From assembly GCA_009760855.2 (NCBI GenBank), contig WPIO01000004.1, positions 6,214,501 to 6,278,500 on the forward strand: 64,000 nucleotides of DNA, written 5' to 3'. The translations under genes and the position numbers were made by a program. The stretch is from Cristatella mucedo. Taxonomy: Eukaryota; Bryozoa; Phylactolaemata; Cristatellidae. Positions within the stretch are counted from its first letter, which is position 1. Every line of letters begins with the position of its first letter. The notes beneath the pieces are model-generated. The model was not told the DNA's origin. It made no database searches and saw only the letters and a list, made by a program, of their open reading frames with translations. Below are positions 1-10,873 of the stretch, piece after piece.

Positions 1-128
1 TCTGCCTCGGGCCAGACGAGGGGAATAGTATTATGTAATTTATTGTAACTAGAGCAAGTTTGGTGGCGAATAGGGTGCCGTAATTACTTGGCCAACAACC
101 GAGTGGTGTACGTGAGAGTACGCATACG

Positions 129-215
129 TCCGGAATGTGCCGCAGCGCGCGCTGACTTCCGGAATGTGCCGAATCGCGCGATGACTTCCGGAATGCGCCG
201 GAGCGCACGGCTCCA
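129..215 (+). repeat. Tandem repeat, three units of 29 bases
   Basis: The core TCCGGAATGTGCC (third copy with one change) starts at 129, 158 and 187, giving three 29-base units in a CpG-rich stretch. The rest of 1-940 has no gene or element I can support. Confidence 0.8.
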
Positions 216-950
216 GGAGCTTCGCGTGACTTCTGCGTGGCCTATGGGGCCGAATCAAACCGTAGCCGGCGGAGCGAGCGCGAACGCTCAGCGGAAGGCG
301 AAGGAGCCCGAGAGCGAAACGCTGTGCACGCGCTCGCCGTACGATGCAAATCGAGTGTCCGCTAAAATACTTCCCTAGCTAGATACGGAAATTTTTAGGA
401 ATCAGAGCATCAAAATAGAAAAGTGTGCACATTTTTTGCCGACTCAGGAAACGGATACAAATGGGCTCACCCGGAGACGTGAAAGGCTTCGAAGTCGCTG
501 CGCCATTATGTATCTTCACGTTCCCTCTTCATCCGCCGAATTCATTTATGGATGGTGCACCAGTGTTCACGATTTCATCGTTTATTTGCACTGCGTAAGT
601 GAAGAAATGGGGCCGTTACGCTTCTTTCTCTAAGCAGCTTCCAACAAAATGTCATGTTCTATGTGGAGCTCGGTCGGCCCCAGGCAGTTACGACGCGGTG
701 CTGTGGAGAACGCGAAGTTTCGAGGGCGAGTGGGCGAAGTTGTGAGGCGCCGTACAATTGCTCAGTCAAGCCAAACTCCCCCGGTTACCTTGGCCGTTGC
801 CAGGTGAGCGCTCACTCAGCGGGTACCCAGGCGCACGATCGGACGCAGCTGCTAGCCGCCGAGCTGCGGGGGTGAGAAGTTGTCGATATGTGTCAAGGTC
901 AACGGGAGCACTGCTATACCGTATCTATACCGCTGTGGTATAGAAAAAGA

Positions 951-1732
<782 letters not shown>

Positions 1733-1739
1733 TCTGACA

Positions 1740-3489
1740 GACACAGGAGGATAGTGCTTTCGAGAGTGTTACAAGATAAGTAGACGTACGGACAGATATT
1801 CCCACTCAGACCCTTAAGAAAAGCTTTAAGGGGATGCGCTATTTGCTTTGCTTGACTGAGAAGTTTTCCCGCTTTTTAATTGAAAACTGCAGCCCTTCAT
1901 TTAATTAGTTTCCTATTTCCGTATAACAAATGGCTCGTCCTCTCTCCCTCGTTGCGCCACCTCCGTCTAGCGCAAGCTCAGTTACGCAGCATTTTCACGC
2001 AGCACTTAGTTTGCCTTTGAGAGGACTTCCGATTGCCGATGAAGTGGCTAAAGCCAGCGATTAAAACTTCTCGTCAACTCAGACTACACCTGAGTACACC
2101 AGGCTGAGGCTCTACACCAGCTTCCTTTTGGTCTCCACTGGTGGAAAAAGTTGGCTCGCCACTTCACTCGCCGTGGCTCGGGTTTAAATTCTTCATCGGG
2201 CGAAGGAAATGCCACTCAGCAGCCATTCAGATCCGCTATCGCTCGACCGGTACTTAAATAAGCTGCATGGCTGCCATTTGAGGTTCCTGTCGATTGTCGC
2301 CCCTGTCAGCGTTCTTCCTACTTTGTTGAATTTGCTAGGAAAGGAAATGGCCGCTAAGCAGCTTACAGAGCGCATCGAGACAAAAAGGAATGATCAGCAC
2401 AACTTAAGACTGAATTTGAACGACGCCACATCAACTGCCCTCCTCCATCCGCGTGACCAACGACGCCAGTGGTGGAGCCAGGGGGGCAGGGAGGCATATT
2501 TGTCCCCCCTGCCCCCTGTAGCGGGGCGGCAACCTGAGCCGCTCCCTTTTTTATTCATTCGCCCACCGACTGCCTCCAACGACGACGTTGTGCGCTACTT
2601 CGACGACTCATCGAGCAACCTTCTCTGTGCTTGTACCGAAGAAACGCTACGACTGTATGCCGTAATTTTTTTTTATTTCAAGTGGGTTTAGCTCCCTACA
2701 AAAAATCCTGAGGGTATTGCCTCCTCCCCCGCAAAAAATTCTCGCTTCGCCGCTGCACGAAGTTCTAGGTAGAAACTATGTTCTAGGTAGCCCCGTCTGC
2801 CTTAGTACTGCTCGATCCGTCGGCCGCGCTCGCGACTACTGATTGCAATAACCCAACTTGAAAACGGTTGACAACGATAATCAATCGTCAGCTGACGATC
2901 GATTATCTGGCACTGCTCCGATCGTACTTATGCGTATATCGATTATGCGTTCGTTTTGCGCGCCAGCGAAGTTTCATTCAGCTGAAGCCGCTCTTCACCT
3001 GCGGGTTTTCGCTAGCGGCTTTAGTTATCAGCCAAATGCCGTTTTCCATTTATACCAAGCCTCCCGAGAAAGCTATGGAATGTAAAATGCGGATAGCAAG
3101 CATCTGTACGTGTAATTCAAGCCGCCACAATCGGTTTCGCGGACTGATACGCCGAACGCCTGACGTTGGACTAGTTTTCCGAACGCCTATCGACGATGAA
3201 GCCGGAGTTCTCGAAAGGAAAACCTGCACGTATTGCTTAAATTAGCGACATCACTCCACTGATTAGTAATTTGCGACCACCATCCGTTGCTCGCGCGTTA
3301 GGTGTCCTCTTTGAAGGATGCATGCAACATTTGAACACTTTCGTACAGAAGATCTTACAAGATCGTACAAGATTTTAAGTACAGAAGTCTACGTAGCCGG
3401 CTAGCGTGTTCAATCGCTGCACAGCATTAGATAGGGGCTGCTTTACTAGCTAATTTGTAATTAAACTTACCGCATCCGTCAACGGCGCA
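1740..3489 (+). other. Upstream region without recognised gene
   Basis: No coding potential is recognised between the GA array and the CpG island. One candidate non-autonomous element lies at about 2467-2757. Confidence 0.6.
2467..2757. mobile_element. Possible small non-autonomous DNA element
   Basis: The segment opens CAGTGGTGGAGCCAGGGGGG and closes CTTCGCCGCTGC. The ends form an imperfect inverted repeat (8 of 11 matches), with G-run and C-run sequence inside. I have no transposase or target duplication to support it. Confidence 0.35.
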
Positions 3490-4204
3490 TCCGTCCTGAG
3501 TTATCGCTATCGCTTCCGCGTCTCCCGATCGGTTCCGCGCATCGTGAAGTGGTTGGGGGGGGGCGCCGCCGCCCAGCCGCACAGTCCCACGCATCGCGCC
3601 TCGCGTGCAGCTCGGTGGCGAGGCGTTGCTATGGCGTCGTGGCGCACGAGCGGCGGACAGCGAACGTGCGCCGCAGTCGAGCGGGGGCCGTTTCGCCTGG
3701 AGGGGAAACGCGCGGCGTCGCCCGCCGCGCGTTGTCGCGTTCGCAGCGCGAGCGTCGCTCGCTGGACGCGGGAGAGGCTGGCTCGCGCCGCTAGGGTCGC
3801 CGCCGCGCGGGTAAGCCCGCGCGCGCGCGTGCGCGCTCGCCGACCTCCGCGGCGCGGCGGCGCACTCGCAGGGTTCGCCTGCGGCAGGCGGCGTTTTTCC
3901 GCGTTGGGGGGAGATCGGCTTACCCAGGCCGACTCTTCGCTGGCGCGGGCGCGCTCGACGTAAGGCAGCAGTTTGACGCCGCCGTCGCCGGAAGGTGGAA
4001 TTTGCGTGCCGCCGCAGCCACCCCCGGTCGGCTCGCGGATAGTTTAAACTGGCAGGGAGACCGCCAATTACCGGCCGTATTAGGCGCACTTTACTCCGCC
4101 GAAACGAATCCCGGTCGGGGTCAGGAGGTCACCGCGCAAGCCGGCCCCCCGGTAGAGCTCGCCGCGGAGGATGCGCCCCGGCACTCCATCGCCTGTCCTG
4201 CAGC

Positions 4205-4296
4205 ATGACGTGCGCGGTCGCGGCGGCTCTGGCAGCGGCCTGCCTCGTGGCGGCGGTGCGGTGCGAGGAAGTCCTCGTCAAGCTCGAAGGCGGCAG
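4205..4296 (+). CDS. LOXL: LOXL exon 1: signal peptide and start of SRCR1
   Basis: The ATG at 4205 has A at -3. It opens a short frame of 30 codons plus two bases: an Ala/Val/Leu-rich signal peptide of about 20 residues (MTCAVAAALAAAC...), then EEVLVKLEGG, the usual first strand of an SRCR domain. The frame would stop at TAG straight after, but CAG|GTAGGC at 4294-4302 is a good splice donor. The two leftover bases AG join C at 18240 to make Ser, giving LEGGSSANEGTIFV, a natural SRCR opening. The exon is too short to stand out in an ORF search. I chose this start because it alone gives a secretion signal in phase with exon 2. A CGG repeat begins about 11 bases after the donor. Confidence 0.85.
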
Positions 4297-4306
4297 GTAG
4301 GCTCCT

Positions 4307-4364
<58 letters not shown>
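4307..4364 (+). repeat. (CGG)n trinucleotide tract beside exon 1 donor
   Basis: About 19 uninterrupted CGG/GGC units lie in the first bases of intron 1, in the CpG island, about 11 bases past the exon 1 splice donor. Such tracts can form G-rich structures and vary in length. The position next to a donor makes an effect on splicing or transcription conceivable, but this is inference. Confidence 0.95.
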
Positions 4365-6624
4365 GTTACCCGGTGCGATGCCGCGCGCTTGCGGCGGCGC
4401 AATGCGTCGGCCGACGTCCCGGAGTTCAGCCTTCTTTTCCGTTTGCGCCGGACCGTGTCAGTTAAGCTTCCGTGTTCTCGAGCTCTTGCTGAAGGAAGCG
4501 CCGCTGGCGGAGCTCAAGTCGGAAGGCTGCGTGCGCCGGTGACGCGCGCGAGACCGAGTGCCGCCGGCCACCGCACCGCGAACGGGCGCTGCGGCCGGCT
4601 CACGCCCACCCGCCGCCGCCAGCGCCCGTCGCCGCCGCGCCCGCCGCCAGCGATGGCAGGTCTCACTGGAAGGCCGCGGCGTTGCGACGCCCGCTAGACG
4701 CCGATATAGCGGCGGCGCGGTCATTAACCGCCTCCGCGGCCGGTGCGGTGGTGATGGGGGAGGGAGGGGTGAGGCGGAGGTTGTCCGGCTCCAGCGTCGC
4801 TGCCGCCGCGCGAGCCAGTCCCCGAGCCTGCCCTACCATCGCGCGGCGGCGGCGCAATCGGTAAGAGAGGCCCAAAGTGCCGGCACGCCCCGCGGAGCGC
4901 AGGGTCGAGGGCGTCGTTCGTCAGATCGCGCTCAGGAATCCACCCCCACAACGACTCAATCTCGGAGCGCTCGGCTGCTGCGCCTGCTGCCGCGGCGGTG
5001 GCGGCGGCGGCGCAGCTCAGGCCGGCGAGCCGCGGCTGCGCCGCCCCGCCGCGTTGAGCTCCGATGCGCCTGTCGCGCGCGCGTTCCGTCGCGCTACTCG
5101 CGCTTTCGGAGGCGGCGGACGGCGGGCGTCGCTCGGAGCGAAGCCAGTCGTATCTAGGGGGCGGAGCGCTGGGCTGGAATGCTGGCGGTACAGCTCGCGG
5201 TACAGCCAGCCTCGCCCGGACGAGAGGCTGCGCGAGCGCTCCGTCCGTGCGCTCCGTCCGTGCGCTCCGTGCACCGGGCGGAGCTCGTGCGAGAAGCAGA
5301 AAGCGTGGTCGGCGCGCTGGGCATTCCCGGTGGTTCCGGCCGCAGCAGGGGGGGGGGGGACGGGAAGAGGACGAGGGCAGTGAGGCAGCCGACCATTTTC
5401 TGCTCGCCCGGGGGCGTCGACCTGCGCCTGTCTCGCGGGGCAGACATTATCCATTACTCGCGTCGCCGCGAGGTCCGCGTCGGCCGATCCGCGACGTCGC
5501 GCGTGGCGGTCGGTGCACGCCTCGAGAAAGCGGTCTCTTTCAACGCCCTCCGCACGCACGATCGCAGTGCTCTAGAGAGCTGGAAGCACAACTCGCCAGG
5601 CTCCTTTGAATCTCGCTGACGGAATTATAAATGGAGTTTTATCAAACAAAGGAATTTGATATTCCTAAAAAAAGAAAGACGGCTTCGCTGAAAAAACCGA
5701 TGCTGAACAGCGGCGAGGCTGTAGCAGCCTACATGGCCTCATCTGACAAAAAGTGGTGGGTACGATGAAAAAGACCGTGCGAATCTGCGGTACCGACAAG
5801 CCCGCAGAGCTGCTGCGTCTACGATAAGGCTCCGATAGCTTTACTTCTAACATTTTAAGAGACTGGGTCCGCAAATGAAACACAAAACTCACGACTGACA
5901 AGTCCGCCGTGGATTTGCGGTAGGCGCGCCCACCTCGCCGGAGAGGCTGCGAGCGTTCGGGGCCGGGGAAGGGACGCCGACGAAAGACATGGCCGACTAA
6001 CGCGACACCGCTAGCGCTCTTTTCTTTTGGCGTCCTTCGAGCCCTGGTGCCGGCGCCCTCTCTCTCTGACGTGGGTGGCGAAGGTTCCGGTAGCTTCTAG
6101 AGCGCCTCTTTTGCCTCGCTGCTCGGTTTCGAGCGTCCTTTTTCTCTAAATGCACACCGCTAGGCGGTTTTGGAAACAGACCGCGGGCCGGGTGCAGAAA
6201 ATGCGCTCATAATAAGCGCTTTTCGGTCGTTCTAAATGCACGCTGCGCCCTAGTTTGGACAACTCTGACAGCAACCTGGCCGATCGTGGCGGGGCAGAGC
6301 GTCGTCCTGGATGCGTAAAGAGTTGGTGCGGCGCGTGAACACCATTCGCGGCGCTTGAACGCTGCTGCGTCCTTAACCTCTCGCCGGTGCAACGGCGGAG
6401 AGGCGGAGCATCGAGTGTGCGCCGGCCGCCCAGAGCGAAGCCTCCTTCTCGTCGCTCCGCAAAAAGGAGGAGTCAGGAGCAGCCCGGAGCTGCGCGCAGA
6501 CGGCGCACCGGCCGCAATCCTCCGAGGCTCTGCCGCCTAGGACGGACTCTGCGGTAGTAGTCGCTGCAACGCGAAGCGACCCGCGGACATTAGGCGACAG
6601 TTCGACGGACCTTCGAGAACGCTC

Positions 6625-6660
6625 CAGCGGTCCGTCGAGGCGCCGCTCGACGGACCGCTG
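6625..6660. repeat. Perfect inverted repeat, 15-base arms and 6-base loop
   Basis: CAGCGGTCCGTCGAG at 6625-6639 is exactly complementary to 6646-6660, with loop GCGCCG. A related TTCGACGGACC lies just upstream at 6601. It is in intron 1 downstream of the CpG island. Function unknown. Confidence 0.9.
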
Positions 6661-7461
6661 TACAGCTGCCTCCGAGGAAAGCTGTCGCTTGTTCCAACGA
6701 CGACAATGACTAAAGAATACGATAGAATGCGAAGAATACGATTGCCCGCGTAGGGATATTGGTGGCAGGCCTTTCGGAAACGCAGCGAACGCGAACGTCG
6801 AATGCACACTCGATGCCGGTATCTATTTCGGCCCCGACCGACGCGCCGACGGGTAATTAGCCTCTGGAGAAACGACTGGAATCTCTGACCTTAGGTTCGC
6901 CGTCCAGCGCAACCGCCTCCTCCAGTAGAGCCATCCTCTGTGCGCCCGCCGGCGTCTCCGCGAAAGCTCGCTAGCAGCCGTAAACAATTTTGGGGCGCAA
7001 GGCGGGGGAGGGAGTGCGAGGCGAAATGGCATTCTCGGCGAAGCGGTTTGCTTTAAAGACCGAAACGCTGGCAGTCGCAGCCCAGCCCGGCCCTTACCGG
7101 ATCTGCAGAGAGGCTTAAGCCTCTGCCCAGCGCTTCCTCCCCGTGCACTGGCTTCCACCGACCTGGCGATAGTTCAAGGGCACGCTGACAGCAACCCCCC
7201 CCAGCCTTGTAACGGTATGCTCGCTCTGCAGCTCCGTCACGTAGCTTGGTAGCCAACGAGGTCGTCGGGTCTTCCGTTAAGGAGGTCTTCCACTTGCCAA
7301 GCCTCAACCGATAGCTGCACTGGGCTCCACCCAGCTCAGCTGGAGGTGAGAGGGCAATGCTTTCACTGCGACCGAATTGGCTAGTTTGCAGCCTTAGCTA
7401 CTGACTCAAACCCAAGTTGGCTACTTACGTTTCGAGAAACTTGACGGCGACGGCTTATAAA

Positions 7462-7489
7462 TAGATAGATAGAGAGAGAGAGAGAGAGT

Positions 7490-7580
<91 letters not shown>

Positions 7581-7610
7581 TGTGTGAGAGAGAGAGAGAG
7601 AGAGAGAGGA
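7462..7610 (+). repeat. (GA)n microsatellite
   Basis: Nearly pure GA dinucleotides with a short GT interruption near 7579. Confidence 0.97.
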
Positions 7611-7936
7611 TAGTAAGAGCAAGAAATGAATGCCGATAAAAGTAGCGATGGCAGTGGTGGTGCCTGGGATTGCGGCAGCTGCTGCTACCGATGTTGCCAC
7701 ACAGCCACCACAGCCACCACAGCTGCCAGTGATTGGTGCTGCCACCGATGCTGCTCCTGGTGGTCCAGAAGGTGGCAAGATTCTGCTCGTCTGTTGCTGA
7801 CGACTATGAGACAAAGTCCTGCTTCGGGCATCGATCTAGCCAGCAAGCCTCCCTCGCATGAGAGCGCATCGGCTCTTTCAAAACCTCTGCATAGTTACTC
7901 AGCTTCACCAGCCACTTGCCACCTGCCGCAGCCTTC

Positions 7937-8560
7937 TTAATAATAATAATAGTAATGCACTTGATAAAGCGCCCTCAGAGAACTCAACCTCTCTCTCTAG
8001 GCGCTTTACATTTGCTGCAAAGGGAAATGCAATTGATTGGTGGGTAAGATCATGCTTGATAAACAAACAACATGAATAACATGGTTAGGGGTGACATGCA
8101 TAGGGTTAGCATGCAAATGTAGTTAGTGGCAGCATGCACAGTATCAGCACACATAAGCACATAAAGGACGACTCACAGGGACCCACTAGATACTTTCCTT
8201 AATAGGTGTGTTTTTAAGCTCTTTTTAAATGTGGTCAGGTTAGAGGATGTTCTGCTGCTAGTCGGGAGGGAGTTCCAGGCTTTGGGAGCATACGAACTAA
8301 ATGCACGGTCTCCAAAGCATTTGAGGTTTGTACGGGTATTTGTAGACTGTTGGATTCCGAAAAGCTGGTGGTACGATGCTTGGCCTGATGGGGTAGTATA
8401 TCTGAGAGATAGGCTGGAGCCATAGAATGAAGTGACCTAAACGTGAGCGACAAAACCTTGAAGTCAATCCATTGCTTGACGGGTAGCCAGTGCAGGTCGG
8501 CGAGAAGTGGTGTAATGTGGTAACTGCGGAGCTCACGACAGACAAGCCTAGCTGCGGACA
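7937..8560 (-). mobile_element. LINE family 1, 3' fragment
   Basis: Starts with TAA triplets, then the family 3' terminal block (AAAGCGCCCTCAGAGAACTC and the CTAGGCGCTTTACA complement). It continues into sequence whose minus-strand frames encode RSLHSMAPAYLSDILPHQAK, the conserved C-terminal stretch of a CR1/L2-type ORF2. Frames are broken; an old 5'-truncated copy. Confidence 0.85.
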
Positions 8561-9438
8561 GCTACTTCTTTTCTAGTCTTCTCTAGCTGCAGACGAAACT
8601 CCAGAGCCAAGTCTCTCGACTGCCTACTGAGTAGCTATTTCCCGAGAGCCTTGGAGTTGCAGCAGATTTGCTTATGGGGCGTGTGTCTGTAAGCGTGGGT
8701 AACTGGCAAAGGCTAGGGTAGAGATCCAGCCCACGGGTGGCTTTCAAGGGCGGCTGGATGTGCTAAATCTACAGGGTTACAGGCGTTCGATCCGGGTGAT
8801 TGGGAGGTCGGGCATAGGAGATAGCACTGCCACATTACTCCGATCTCAGTCACATACACGGTTGTTTAGCAGGCCAACATTTCTTCATCTATGACCTACA
8901 AGCTGTCTAGGACTGGGCCTATTCATACCTGCCAATCACTAAAGAACGAAGTGAAAGATCGATATCGTGGGTTCGAATCATGCTGCTGGGTGATACTTTA
9001 TGGCTATCTGCAAGCAGCGGTGCTAGCTATTGATGCTCTCTTGCTGCCATTCAAATGAGGCCTTTAGATCAGCTAATACTTTTTTTTAAATATCAGTGGC
9101 CAAGTCCTTCGGTTGGTCTAAGGAGGGGGCGATGGCCCAGTGGCCTCTTTCCCTTCAACCGTAGGACGAGAAGAGGGACTTGCTCCTACTAGTGTCAGGC
9201 CGACTTTTGGTCTTGGATGTCGCACAGATCGCGGCAGCCGAGAGACGATGTGCAACCAGCTCAGAGTTCTGTTAGCATTTTGAAAGGGAAATGGGCCACC
9301 TCGATACCTTTATTGAGCACAGGCCCTGCATGTCCCATTCAGACATGCGTTTGGCTAAAGTAGCAGGGCGTTGCCACCACTGGCCAATAAATCGGCCGAC
9401 CGATTGAGTGTGCTGGCAGCTGCAGCTGCAGACATACT

Positions 9439-9530
9439 TTAATAATAATAATAATAATAATAATAACAATACACTTAATAAAGTACCATCAGACAACTCA
9501 ATCTCTTTCTAGGCGCTTTACGTTTGCTTT
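9439..9530 (-). mobile_element. LINE family 1, terminal fragment
   Basis: A TAA run followed by the family 3' block (CAACTCAATCTCTTTCTAGG, CGCTTTACG). Only about 90 bases remain. Confidence 0.7.
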
Positions 9531-9555
9531 AACTGCTTCAACTGAAGGCATTACC

Positions 9556-9645
9556 AGCAGCAGATTAACTCAGCAGTAAAATGCTGCCGCTCGAACCAGC
9601 CGGATCCTGTGTTCGAGCCTGCTGCAGGCACCCCTTTAATGTAGG
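9556..9645 (+). mobile_element. tRNA-related SINE fragment
   Basis: Contains a B-box-like GTGTTCGAGCCTGC and upstream tRNA-like text (AACTCAGCAGTAAAATGCTG). It resembles the other SINE pieces in this window. The 3' part is weak. Confidence 0.45.
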
Positions 9646-10384
9646 ACAAACCGTGAGTGAAAGCCGTTAAGGCTTAACTATAGAAAAGATTCTTCGGCTG
9701 CTGTATGAATTATGTCGCTGGCACGTTCGTTTAGTCCTCCTATGGCTGACAATCCTGGTAAGGCTTGTGCCATAAATCCTAGCGGTTATCCTTAAAGTGA
9801 GTCTTCGGCGAGCTCCCTTCTGCTTTTGCTGCCGTGCCAACAGTCGTGCTTGCGTGCCAACGTTTTGATCCTGGCTTGTTATCATTCACGGCTGGACTAA
9901 AATTCCGACAATTTATTTCGAAGCAATATGCAAGCTGCCAGATGGAACATCTGCATTGACTCATCGCTGAATAAGAAACTAGATTCGATGAGGACGTCGG
10001 TCGTAGCATTAAGGATGTAAAAACGGAATGCATTATAATTCGAACTCATTTGCTTATCTAGACACAACCTACCAAGTCGAACATTGTTTGTGCTCAGGTT
10101 TGGCGTATATCAAATCCTAGAGAGATACACAAGTATTGCACCTTGATCAGGTCAGGCTGACCAATTTCACCCATCTCATTCAGTGCCTTGGGGGGCATCG
10201 ATCAAGTGCATTGTATTCAGTACACCCGTATTCTTTTTCCGAGGCCTAGGATAGCTCGTGTGTCGGGAGCATAATCCCAACCAATCAGGTACAAGATCAG
10301 GCCAATCCGAACGTTAAATGTTGTCGAGAAGCTGGGTTGCATCATCCGGATGCTCAGCCGTGATGTTGTCAGCCTCTCTTTCCC

Positions 10385-10431
10385 CTCTCTCTCTCTCTCT
10401 CTCTCCCTATCTCTCTCTTTCGCTCTCTCTT

Positions 10432-10515
<84 letters not shown>

Positions 10516-10570
10516 GTGCACACGCGCACACGCGCACACTCTCTCTTTTTCTTTCCCTCTCTCTCTTTTT

Positions 10571-10621
<51 letters not shown>

Positions 10622-10715
10622 CCTCTGTCTCTGTCTGTCTCTCTGTATCTCTCTGTCTCTGTCTGTCTCTGTCTCTGTCTGCCTGTCTGTCTGTCTGTCT
10701 CTGTCTCTGTCTCTG

Positions 10716-10751
<36 letters not shown>

Positions 10752-10779
10752 TCTGCGTCTCTCTCTCTCTGTCTCTGTC

Positions 10780-10870
<91 letters not shown>
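10385..10870 (+). repeat. Compound microsatellite (CT)n-(CA)n-(CG)n-(CA)n-(CT)n
   Basis: Successive blocks: CT 10385-10433, CA 10434-10499, CG/CA mix 10500-10540, CT/TTT, CA 10577-10618, CTGT/CT 10621-10870. The CG/CA block is alternating purine-pyrimidine and could adopt Z-DNA. Confidence 0.97.

Positions 10871-10873
<3 letters not shown>

Larger units (their letters stand above)
3490..5600 (+). promoter_or_regulatory. CpG island and probable LOXL promoter / 5' UTR
   Basis: A block of very high G+C with dense CpG surrounds the signal-peptide exon, in sharp contrast to the AT-richer introns. This is typical of an animal promoter island. No clear TATA box is seen near the start codon, and the transcription start cannot be placed by eye. 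An ATG at 4171, out of frame with the LOXL ATG at 4205, opens an upstream frame that runs across the exon 1 donor. Many long open frames on both strands here (for example 4558-5157 and 5017-5559) are explained by lack of AT-rich stop codons and are not called as genes. Confidence 0.7.

Noticed and set aside
3427-5619. Many 70-200 codon open frames on both strands in the CpG island
   Set aside because: High G+C removes stop codons; frames overlap on both strands, lack domain similarity and share no splice logic. Only the exon at 4205 fits a known protein.
7626-7940. Cys/Trp/Ser-rich open frame after the GA array
   Set aside because: Composition follows short CAG/CCA-type repeats; no signal, domain or splice support.
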